Below, piece after piece: positions 6,602-15,100 of a stretch of 20,083 nucleotides of DNA (position 1 is its first letter; the number at the start of each line of letters is the position of its first letter). The DNA is from a virus, in the IMG/VR virus record IMGVR_UViG_3300014050_000072, positions 16,497-36,579 of that record; one strand, 5' to 3'. The notes under the pieces are model-generated. The model searched no databases and was not told the origin of the DNA. It saw only the letters and a list, made by a program, of their open reading frames with translations. The translations under genes and the position numbers were made by a program.

Positions 6602-7531
6602 TTAGAAAGTCATGTCCAATCTATACTCAATGTCTATTGATCTTCCCGCTAACTTTGTAAGAGGGGTAACAACAGATCTGCTTATAATTCCATAAATTGG
6701 ATCGAAGGTATCCTCATCATTTATTCTTAGCCCGTCCATTCCAACACTTGTTGTATTAGAAGATGTAGGCGTAATGATTATTCCGATTTTATTAATATTT
6801 GTTTTATCTGGACTTCCGCTAGATGAAGCAAAAGCTGTGCTCAATAGAATGTCGGAACTTATTTTATATCCAGTTCCAGATGCTGGAGTGAATGTTGTCT
6901 CATAGTAAGCAGTTGGGGAACTATAAAATCTTACCTTTATGCTAGATAGAGTTGCATCATTTTTATAATATGCTAATTTGACTGAATCATTTACGCTATA
7001 TCCAGATAGGTCTAATGGGTTTATATTTGCCTTATATTCTTGTGCCGATGTTCCATTAGAAGACATTGTAAGAACGTTGTCTCCTATTCTCATATTACTT
7101 GTAGCTACAGATGGGTTCCCGCCAATAGATGTTTCCCAGTCTAAGAAGTCATTAAAGTCTGAAATAAATTTGCTGTCAAAGTTATTTACTGAAGACCTAA
7201 GAGAAGGATAGATACCAATCTCATTAATTTGTCCAGATACATCTTGAGGGATGGTTGTTTTGTATACAACAGAATATGTTGTTGTTCCTCCAGATGTTTG
7301 AATATCTGTGCTGCCAGTTGTCACTGGCAGCCTATAAAATTCAAAACCGAGTCTGGTATCATTTTCGGTAGCAGTTGTTGAGTCTATACCAATTGCCATA
7401 TCTTTCTGATTATTAGATATATTACCAGCAATAAAGTTTGTTAGAAATCTTTTACCGAATTTAGTAATAACATTATTGGATCGACAAATTTCTTTGCCAT
7501 CCTCGTAAAATATGTATGTGCCTTTTATCAT
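6602..7531 (-). CDS. Minor tail / adhesion protein with carbohydrate-binding-like domain
   Basis: This 309-aa protein starts with a compact N-terminal domain (about 1-110) holding N-V-I-T-K-F-G-K-R-F and Q-I-N-E-I-G-I-Y-P, a layout common in phage fibre and baseplate proteins. The middle (about 145-275) has alternating beta strands: S-V-K-L-A-Y-Y, S-I-K-V-R-F-Y, I-N-K-I-G-I-I-I, then a V-G-M-D-G-L-R-I-N-D end. That order resembles the jelly-roll of carbohydrate-binding modules. The last 35 residues end in Y-R-L-D-M-T-F. It starts by a TAATG overlap with the gene at 7531-7908, so the two are coupled. A role in surface binding is inferred. Confidence 0.65.
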   Translation of the reverse strand: MIKGTYIFYEDGKEICRSNNVITKFGKRFLTNFIAGNISNNQKDMAIGIDSTTATENDTRLGFEFYRLPVTTGSTDIQTSGGTTTYSVVYKTTIPQDVSGQINEIGIYPSLRSSVNNFDSKFISDFNDFLDWETSIGGNPSVATSNMRIGDNVLTMSSNGTSAQEYKANINPLDLSGYSVNDSVKLAYYKNDATLSSIKVRFYSSPTAYYETTFTPASGTGYKISSDILLSTAFASSSGSPDKTNINKIGIIITPTSSNTTSVGMDGLRINDEDTFDPIYGIISRSVVTPLTKLAGRSIDIEYRLDMTF

Positions 7532-7908
7532 TATGATTTTGCGCCAAGATTTGCAATCCTAGCATCTACTCCTATCACGTCTTCTTTTGTCTTACTTGAA
7601 TTTCTTATCTTTAAAATTGCTCTTACTTTTTTACTTCCGTCTTCAAGAAGATATTGCTCATAGGATATGCTTTCAATATCAGTTAGTTGAACTGTATCTT
7701 TAGCTTCAGGAAACTCTTCTATATCCGAGCCCTCTATTATTGCGAACTCTCTATCACCTAAATACTTATCAAAGGTGAAAGTTCCGCCAGATGTTACTAA
7801 AACATTTTTAGGGCTTAAAAATACCAGTTCTGGATTTGTATCCGACATCACAATTGGTGAGCCGTCTACTACCTTTTTACTTCCAATTCTTGATGAGTCT
7901 ATTGCCAT
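7531..7908 (-). CDS. Small hypothetical tail-cluster protein, possibly leaderless
   Basis: The 125-aa product is acidic with a beta-rich middle: N-V-L-V-T-S-G-G-T-F-T-F, E-F-A-I-I-E-G, and a long strand pair around K-V-R-A-I-L-K-I-R. There is no signal peptide or membrane segment. It lies between the hub protein and the first adhesion protein, so it may be a baseplate connector. No ribosome site is visible before its ATG. Instead an extended -10 TGATATAAT ends five bases before the ATG, so the RNA would begin at or next to the A of the start codon. The family is not recognised. Confidence 0.6.
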   Translation of the reverse strand: MAIDSSRIGSKKVVDGSPIVMSDTNPELVFLSPKNVLVTSGGTFTFDKYLGDREFAIIEGSDIEEFPEAKDTVQLTDIESISYEQYLLEDGSKKVRAILKIRNSSKTKEDVIGVDARIANLGAKS

Positions 7909-7913
7909 TTTTT

Positions 7914-7922
7914 ATTATATCA
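7914..7922 (-). promoter_or_regulatory. Extended -10 element directly before the 7531-7908 gene
   Basis: TG-A-TATAAT on the minus strand (7914-7922) is followed by five A and then the ATG at 7908. The expected start of the RNA is the start codon itself, which would give a leaderless message. There is no good -35 at the right distance, but extended -10 promoters can do without one. The 13-mer AAATGATATAATA is identical to that at 1798-1810. Confidence 0.5.
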
Positions 7923-7930
7923 TTTATCGA

Positions 7931-9643
7931 CTATAGAGTTCGACAAACAATACTGGTCTCCAATCCTGCATTATAAGAATGATTAACGTTAGTAACAATA
8001 AATATTGAGCTGTTTCCAGGGGCAAGCCCTTGATACGGGTATATAATTGTTATGATATCTCCTACAGAAATCAATGGGTTTCCAAAGATTTCCATGTATA
8101 TAACCTTACCACGATTTACAACTTTATTCTTAATCCAGTCAGCCAAAGACTTTACATCTGACTCTGACTGAAGCCAATTAGATTCAAATATGACTGGCTC
8201 TTTTGGGACATATTCTCCTGGATCCTCAGTGTTATATTCTAGAGTTCCAGATTGACCTAATGTGTTTCCAAATATATAGAAATTTGCGGATTCTCCGTCT
8301 GACAGGGGAATCGTTGTAGATGTATTATTTAAAACATAAGCTGATGCCCCAAAATTTGAAATCTTGTATCCTAATATCTTAGCATATTTATTATCGCCTG
8401 TTGACCATTTAATTGGATATGCTGGTCTACTGTCAAACTTAGCGTCTACCTTTATAATTTCTCTTACTACCGTTCCAAATTCATCTATGCCGATTCCTCG
8501 TTTTGTTACAGCATCAAACTCTTGGTTCCCGTCATAAACAATTTCTCCAAAAGCCATATTTAACGTGTCATTTGAAAACTGACCTTGGTAAGAGTTTATA
8601 ATATAGTTTGAGTCTTTATATTTTTCCTCATTAATATTAGACCCATAAACATAGTCAAATGCTGTAGTTCCTTTTGTAGACAGTAGGGCAACTCTTTCTG
8701 TTGGCGCAAGGACTTTCTGTAGCCCCTTAGCCAAAGACAGTTCTGTTTTATCTACTGCGGTAATTTTAAATCCATTAATATATGCAATTATTGTTATGGT
8801 TCCAGCATCAACTTTAACTTTTACATCTACAGCATAAGTTCTGCCCCCATAGACTCCATCAAAGGTGCTCTCTGAACTTCTTTGAGTATCTGATATAACC
8901 TTTACATTTTTGCCGTTAACCTTTATAATTCTAATTGACTTTCTATCTAATGATACAGAAGATGCAGTAGACTCAATCACAATAAAATATCCAGATGTTC
9001 CATTTGCTCCTACAAAAAATCCAAGGCCAGCGCCTTGCTTGGGCGACTTTTCAATTGGGTCCATAATTAAATTAGTTCCAAATGAGTAGTAGTTGGTAGA
9101 ATAATTTGCCGCTGAATCTACAACTCCGTTATCCCCAGTATAATTTGTTATAGTTTCAGATGGGAGGAATATAGCAGAAAAATTTCTATATGCCAAAGTA
9201 TACTCTTTACCAGTAGTGCTATTATTTGTTAGAGTAAAATAAGATTTTCCTGGTGTTACTTTTTGTGGATCTAATGGCTGTGCAGTAGCCGAACCACTAT
9301 AACTAGGTTTTGATAATTGATATGCTAGATGAGTTAAAGTATTACCATATTGAGATCCACGATAAGCAGTTACAGAAAATTTATATATTCTGCTAGCAGT
9401 CAAACCAGTAATAACTGCTGGTTTAGAAGTAGTAGTTATTGTCGTAGATGACCCATCATTAGTAATTCCATCATCTAATAATCTCTGATAAGTAATTTGA
9501 TAACTAGTTGGCTGAAGAAGCATGTTTGTAATATTAAAGTCTACTGATACGGACGTTGTAGTTATTTCATTAATGGTAAGAGGCCCAGAAATATAATTTA
9601 GTTCTGGAGCATTGCCTCCATCTGTCATAACTGCTATTCTCAT
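7931..9643 (-). CDS. Tail hub-like protein with fibronectin III and lectin-like domains
   Basis: The start chosen is the ATG at 9643, whose A overlaps the TAA of the preceding gene as TAATG; an in-frame ATG ten codons upstream would overlap that gene by 31 bases. The 570-aa protein begins with M-R-I-A-V-M-T-D-G-G, then a fibronectin III unit (about 18-110, ending Y-K-F-S-V-T-A-Y). A concanavalin-like sandwich follows (about 130-340), with repeated strands such as G-L-G-F-F-V-G and I-T-I-I-A-Y-I-N-G-F-K-I. The C-terminal 120 residues have D-V-K-S-L-A-D-W-I, G-N-P-L-I-S-V-G-D-I-I-T-I and I-V-T-N-V-N-H-S-Y-N-A-G-L. That 'GNPxxxxGDxxxI...H' pattern is typical of the last domain of phage tail-hub proteins. 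It likely works with the 9643-11622 product as a split hub carrying a decoration domain. Function is inferred from context and the C-terminal pattern. Confidence 0.7.
   Translation of the reverse strand: MRIAVMTDGGNAPELNYISGPLTINEITTTSVSVDFNITNMLLQPTSYQITYQRLLDDGITNDGSSTTITTTSKPAVITGLTASRIYKFSVTAYRGSQYGNTLTHLAYQLSKPSYSGSATAQPLDPQKVTPGKSYFTLTNNSTTGKEYTLAYRNFSAIFLPSETITNYTGDNGVVDSAANYSTNYYSFGTNLIMDPIEKSPKQGAGLGFFVGANGTSGYFIVIESTASSVSLDRKSIRIIKVNGKNVKVISDTQRSSESTFDGVYGGRTYAVDVKVKVDAGTITIIAYINGFKITAVDKTELSLAKGLQKVLAPTERVALLSTKGTTAFDYVYGSNINEEKYKDSNYIINSYQGQFSNDTLNMAFGEIVYDGNQEFDAVTKRGIGIDEFGTVVREIIKVDAKFDSRPAYPIKWSTGDNKYAKILGYKISNFGASAYVLNNTSTTIPLSDGESANFYIFGNTLGQSGTLEYNTEDPGEYVPKEPVIFESNWLQSESDVKSLADWIKNKVVNRGKVIYMEIFGNPLISVGDIITIIYPYQGLAPGNSSIFIVTNVNHSYNAGLETSIVCRTL
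7970..7998 (-). promoter_or_regulatory. Possible second promoter for the 7531-7908 gene
   Basis: TTGTTA (7993-7998), 17 bases, then TATAAT (7970-7975) lie within the 3' end of the hub gene. The RNA would start about 55 bases before the ATG at 7908. This is AT-rich coding sequence, where such matches occur by chance, so it is a weak call. It gains some weight from lying next to another -10 element. Confidence 0.3.
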
Positions 9644-11622
9644 TATTCCCACACCACCTTTACTTGATCCCAAGCTGCGCCAGGACTTGCTGCTGTTGCA
9701 GAATGAGCAGCCGCTGCAGTTCCCAATGCTCCTCTTGTTTTTACCCTGTATCTTCCAGTAGGCCTAAAATATGCCGTCTCTGGTTTATTTGGGTCTGCAT
9801 ATCCAGTCTTAGAAAGATATTTATATTTATTTAAATCTGTTGCCGATGTAGCCCAAAATGCTAACGGGGTCGTGCTATTTTTTGGAGTATATTGATACTG
9901 CAACGCATCAAATTCAATAATTTCTGAATCAATCATGACATATCCTTGAAAATTATACAATGACTGTTGCTGAGCATAGGTATCTATTGTTGACAGCTCA
10001 ATAACTAATATTGTATTGGCAGCTGTTGTTGCTGCTTCAATTGGATACTTTAATCCTCCTGCGGATAAAAAGGATGTTGCAGAATCCCATAAAGCTCCTG
10101 AAGTTCCAACATAGTTAGACTTAACTGGAACTTGCCACAAAACTTTAACCTGATTTGCTGAAGCAATATCATTAGGCTCAAAGGTGATCATATTTGGAAG
10201 ATTTGAATCAATCTTTTCATGATAAAAATTCCAGTCTGGCGTTGTTCTGCTATATAGGTAATCTCTGCTATAAAACTGTAACATGTTATATTCATCTACT
10301 GATGCATTCATTTGAATATCTCTACATAGCTCTTGGATTGCATCCCACACTGTTTTTGTTCCGTCTGTCCACCAATGTGAAATTAGAGGGACAGAAGTTT
10401 CTGTAGTAGCATGTAGATTAAAATTATAATTAGTGAATCCAACTGCATCCAATAGTCTTCTTAAAATTGCTGTTACTGGATAATCTTCACACAAAACTTC
10501 TGGCGCAATTGTTTCCATAAGATACTTAGTCGCATCAAGGCAGCTGGCTTCTGCATCGCCATACTCAGATATTTTAAATGTATCCATGAAGAATACTCCT
10601 TGTGGAACCTTATCATAAACTTCAGATCCATTTGTTATATTGCCATCAGCATGAAACACTTTAATGTATGGTTTTAGTTCAACGTTTTTTGCAAGGTATA
10701 TAATGTCGTTGTTAAACTGTGCAGTAGAGGCACGATTATAGCTTACTGTTTTTAATTCTGACTGACTGTATTTACAGATAGATAGAGAAAAGTTATTTGA
10801 AGTGACTTCTCCTACTGGTAGCAGTCCATCTGATCTCGAAGACGACTCTTTCTGAATACTAAAGTTTGAAATGTCTGACGATATATCTTTAATCCATCTA
10901 GGAGAAACTTCTACCACCGCTATTGATTCACCATCATTTGAATTTACAGCTGAAAGAGCAATTGATTTAATTAGAACTGGGGCGGGATATGATACTGGTT
11001 CTGTTGGAGCAATATTAGACCAAGTTGTTCCATTATAGTATAGTATGCATTCGCCAGAAGATGCAGGTGAATACGGACCAATAACTACTGTTGAATTGTC
11101 TGACTTAGTAAGAGTAACTGTATAGTTAATCGGCATGCCATGATACTTATCAAATCTAACAATGATCTTATTTGTTGCCGCATATTTAGTTGAACCATTT
11201 GAATAAGCAATGTTTAAATTAACATTCTTATTAATTGGAGTAATCCAATACTTGTAAGTTGTTGTTACTCCTGGATAATATAGTCTAGGATATGTTGGAT
11301 TGTGTGTAATGTTTTTAGGGCTGGGATAATTAAAATCTGTTCCATTTGGAGGCAAAATAAAATATTTGATTCCAGATACGATTGGTCTATTTGGTCTTAC
11401 TATAGTGTCTACTGGGAAAAGTTTTTTAAAAGGGTTTATTCTTGGAGTGCTTCCTGCCGCCGCATTAATTTGAGCAATATAATCTGAGTCTAGCAGAGTA
11501 GTTGTTACAGAAATATTATCAATCAAAGAGTTCATATTATATTCAACGGTGCAACCAACTTCAGTTTTTACTGATACTGATTTATAGAATACATCTTTTA
11601 ATTTTTCACTAGCGGTAATCAT
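9643..11622 (-). CDS. Tail tip / hub protein
   Basis: This 659-aa protein starts with a beta-rich domain (about 1-120), then a second domain (about 130-230). The middle has W-I-K-D-I-S-S-D-I-S-N-F-S-I-Q-K, L-S-I-C-K and V-F-F-M-D-T-F-K-I-S-E-Y-G-D-A-E-A-S-C-L-D, strand patterns typical of the beta-barrel domains of hub proteins. A helical part follows with V-T-A-I-L-R-R-L-L-D-A-V-G-F and T-V-W-D-A-I-Q-E-L-C-R-D-I-Q-M-N-A-S-V-D-E-Y. This 'xxLLxxxGF...xxxExLCxxxxxxxxxDE' arrangement is characteristic of phage tail-hub and tip proteins. The C-terminal part has a Y-R-V-K-T-R-G-A-L-G-T-A end. Its ATG overlaps the Dit-like gene's stop as TAATG. It probably sits at the tail tip, with the next gene supplying the second half of the hub. 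Confidence 0.75.
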   Translation of the reverse strand: MITASEKLKDVFYKSVSVKTEVGCTVEYNMNSLIDNISVTTTLLDSDYIAQINAAAGSTPRINPFKKLFPVDTIVRPNRPIVSGIKYFILPPNGTDFNYPSPKNITHNPTYPRLYYPGVTTTYKYWITPINKNVNLNIAYSNGSTKYAATNKIIVRFDKYHGMPINYTVTLTKSDNSTVVIGPYSPASSGECILYYNGTTWSNIAPTEPVSYPAPVLIKSIALSAVNSNDGESIAVVEVSPRWIKDISSDISNFSIQKESSSRSDGLLPVGEVTSNNFSLSICKYSQSELKTVSYNRASTAQFNNDIIYLAKNVELKPYIKVFHADGNITNGSEVYDKVPQGVFFMDTFKISEYGDAEASCLDATKYLMETIAPEVLCEDYPVTAILRRLLDAVGFTNYNFNLHATTETSVPLISHWWTDGTKTVWDAIQELCRDIQMNASVDEYNMLQFYSRDYLYSRTTPDWNFYHEKIDSNLPNMITFEPNDIASANQVKVLWQVPVKSNYVGTSGALWDSATSFLSAGGLKYPIEAATTAANTILVIELSTIDTYAQQQSLYNFQGYVMIDSEIIEFDALQYQYTPKNSTTPLAFWATSATDLNKYKYLSKTGYADPNKPETAYFRPTGRYRVKTRGALGTAAAAHSATAASPGAAWDQVKVVWE

Positions 11623-12101
11623 TATACCTCTTCCAGTGTCATTGATATATCCCAGAATGCATTTACTCCACGCTTAAGAAGAACTGGGCTAAACTCTTTA
11701 AATATTACAGTAAATGGTTCTGCTCCAAGCAGTTCTGTATCTTGCTTAGTTCCACCCTTAGCATAGTTTACCAATATTTTAAATGCACCCTTTCCTTCAT
11801 CGCTTGAATAAAATCTTCTTAAATCTTCAGCTCCCCAATATCCGTCTGCTGTTTCTGCTCTATATGATGGGACCATAGACCATGAGACGTTAAATGTATT
11901 TTTATCTGCTACATAATATTTACGTAATGTTCCGTTTGACATTCTCTTAACACTTTCAATACGCATAGGGGTAATTGTAAATTCCCCACGATTGTGCTCT
12001 GTAATGTTTCTCCAGCCTAAAGTAGTAGCGGGAACGGTAGCAAGTGGATCCTTAGCCTCAAATTGCAGCAGGGTTCCTTTAGGTAATGTTATAAACGACA
12101 T
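11622..12101 (-). CDS. Distal tail-like (Dit) protein
   Basis: This 159-aa protein follows the tape measure gene, the standard place for the distal tail protein that joins the tail tube to the tip. Its sequence shows strands such as F-T-I-T-P-M-R-I-E-S-V, Y-Y-V-A-D-K-N-T-F-N-V-S-W-S-M-V and F-T-V-I-F-K-E-F-S, plus a closing A-F-W-D-I-S-M-T-L-E-E-V. The pattern fits a tube-type beta sandwich ending in a strand that carries an acidic tail. It is shorter than two-domain Dit proteins, so it may be the tube domain alone. The ATG overlaps the tape measure stop as TAATG. Its ribosome site is AGAGGAAG. Call is by position and fold pattern; direct identity is not proven. Confidence 0.65.
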   Translation of the reverse strand: MSFITLPKGTLLQFEAKDPLATVPATTLGWRNITEHNRGEFTITPMRIESVKRMSNGTLRKYYVADKNTFNVSWSMVPSYRAETADGYWGAEDLRRFYSSDEGKGAFKILVNYAKGGTKQDTELLGAEPFTVIFKEFSPVLLKRGVNAFWDISMTLEEV

Positions 12102-15100
12102 TATATATTTCTTCCTCTTCCGTTCATTGCTTCACGCATTCTCATTTGCTGATCAATTGCCTTGGCAACATCATTTGGATTCATATCTGTTCCATTAAGT
12201 GTAACATTTATATTATACAGTGCATTAGAAGAAGTTGCCATACCTCCAGCATTATATTTTACTCTTCCGCCCATCGAGTATGCTGGAATATCATAGACTG
12301 GTCCGCCCATATTCATTCTTTTATTACCAACTAATCCACCTCTAGCAAAACCATTTAGTTCATTGAGGACAGTTCCCTTTGGCTTATTTAAAGCTAACCA
12401 TTTGCCTCTAGGCGCATTCATTCCAGAAACTATTCCAGGCATCATAGATCCCTTAGCGCCAATCTTATTCATCATGCCGCCTAATTTAGGGCCAGCATAT
12501 GCATAATTTTTTCCACCTAACATTTTCCATAGATCATAGCTTTGAGATTTAATTGGCTTATTAAAATCTATATATCTGCCAAATGGGATCTTGCTAACTT
12601 GATGTTTTGGTCCATAGGCATCTATTCCTGTAGCATAACCTTGTGCATATCTTTCTGCTTCATCTATATTAGAAGTTGCAAAAAATCCCATACCAAAATG
12701 TGGATCTTTACCTGGAGTTCCATCCAAAACAGATCTGCCTGATAAAGACATTAATGCATCTCCATGATACATTCCCTGCTTAAGTAAATTTTTAGCTTTA
12801 AAATAATTATTATACTGTTTAATTAAATTAATTGGTTTATATGCTGCTGATACTGCAGGAGATGCTAATGATTTAAATGCTCCACTACCAGCAAAATTTA
12901 ATGGGACAGATAGTGCGGATAGGGTATCTCCCTTTTGCCCAATACCCGCTATTTTTCTTAGTAGCGCTGCAGTTCCAAACATTTCCGCCGCTGGCATTCC
13001 ACTTAAAGACTTAGCCCATTTTTGAAGCCATCCATTTTTATTGGCTGGGCCACCAGCTGCATATCGACCTGCATTTAAAGCATCAAATGTTTCAACTCCA
13101 TATTTATTTACAGAGTCTGCCTTAATTACATATTCTCCATTTGAAAGAAGCGCTGGTATAGAATCTGATGTTCCAGATCCTGGACCAGCAATTTTACCAC
13201 CCATTGCCTTTTTAATTCCTGGAAGCTTAGAGTAGTTGCCTATATCCTTTATACCTTTAGCCTTTTCTTTACTATAAGAAATTTGATATCCCGCTTTAAC
13301 TGCTGCTGCATATGCGTCTTTCCAATTATTACTTTGCTCAAGGGATTGATACGATGCACCGTCTTTTGTAAATACCATATAGGAAGTATCATATCCAATA
13401 AAGAAATTATTTTTTTCATTATCTTTTGGAGCAACAAATTTAGATGAAGCAGTTTTTGCTCCAGGCAAGCTAGCAACATATTTACCAAATGCTTCTACAG
13501 CCGTTGTAAATTCTGTAGCTCCAGCTAATTTAAATCCTTCTTTAGAAAGAGCAGAAATTATATTTAGTTCAGGTGAAATCATTGATTTTGGACGAGCTGC
13601 AACACCTGGAGACAATGACCCAGTTTCAAACTGTTTCTTGAGTGCTTTTGCGGCTTCTGCAATTACTCCGCCTTCTTTAGACATTTCATCAAATATAGTT
13701 TTAACTTGTCCTATAAGAGACTTTTTTTCAGCATCAGTCAATTTGCTTGGATCTGGATTTTGTTGAGCTAATCCTACAAGTCTAGATCTATAGCTAGCAA
13801 TTGCTTGTTGCTTTGCTAATGCATTTGTGGCACTAGTTTGTGCAGCAGCTACACTTTTTGATTGAGCATCTTTTTTATCTTGAAGATTTTCAATTTCAAT
13901 TTGAAGCTTTTCAATTTGTTTTTCATACTTATCTTGAATTGCTGCTCTAGCTAATTCTTTTTGTCTGTCTCCAGATATTTTTTCAATATTTAATTGTTCT
14001 TGTGCAGCCTGAGCCATGTCTCCAGCAGCAAGCGCCTCTTGATATCTTATCTGAGCTTGTTGAATTGAAACATTAAAGTCAGCTGATTTTTCTTGAGCAT
14101 CTAATACAGCTAGTCTAGCCTCTTCTTCTTTCTTTAAAGAATCAATTAGTTTTTGTCTCTTTTTAATTTCAGCATCTATTGCATCTGATGTCATTCCAGC
14201 TGCTTTCTTTGAAGCATTAGATGTTTTATCAGCTGCCACCTTTAATTTATTATATGCAATGGCAATTGTTCCCAAAGGACCGCTGGTTTCCTCTGATGCC
14301 TTTACTACTGAATCTTGATACGCTTGCATGCCTTGTGCAGCTTGAATTGCCTGCTGTCCAGTAAGACCTACTATATTGCCGCCAAATCCTGCTTGAAGTA
14401 ATGCCATCTTTGCATAGACGCTTGCTAGTGTTTCTGTTTTTCCAAGGACTGCGCCCATCATAATATCTTGTTGCTTAATTGCAATCAATGCAGCATCATC
14501 AAGTGTTTTATTTGCACCTTTAATCTTTTTAATTTCATCAAGTGTCATCTTTAACGCATCTGCCTGAGTGACTGTAGAATCACCAGTCTTGGTTCCAACT
14601 AATGATTGTCTATATGACTCAATGCTATTTAGCATGTTGTCTACTCCACGAGCAAACTCTTCTGAATTAAATAGATTCTTATCTCCAAGCGTTTCTCCTA
14701 GTGCCTGAACACTATACTGAGCAGCAGTTGCCTTATCTTTAATTCCAGAGAATGCTTTAGTTGTTATAGCAGATAATGCTTGATCTGCCTTATCTGATGC
14801 TTTAATAATTGCATAAATTTCGTTTGTTGCTTCTTGCACACTCATTCCAGCAGAGATATATTGCTGCTTTAATGATGCTGCTAAATCACTTACCTTAGAG
14901 GAATCAATTGCATTAAATGCACCTACTGTTTCTTTAGCCTGAGTCTTTGCTCGCTTAATTCTTTCTGTTAATTCTTTAATTGTAAGCGTTAATCCTGGAA
15001 CTCCAGAATTAGTCAATGCTGCATATGCTTCTAATCCTTTAGCCTTTTGAAGAGCAAGTTGTTCATTTACTGCTTTTAGTTTATCTGCAATAGTTGTATA

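Noticed and set aside
9644-9673. Start of the hub gene ten codons upstream
   Set aside because: It would overlap the previous gene by 31 bases, while the ATG at 9643 overlaps the stop as TAATG, the same junction seen four other times here.
13249-13488. 79-codon minus-strand frame inside the tape measure gene
   Set aside because: It lies wholly within the tape measure frame, with no ribosome site and no recognisable protein features.
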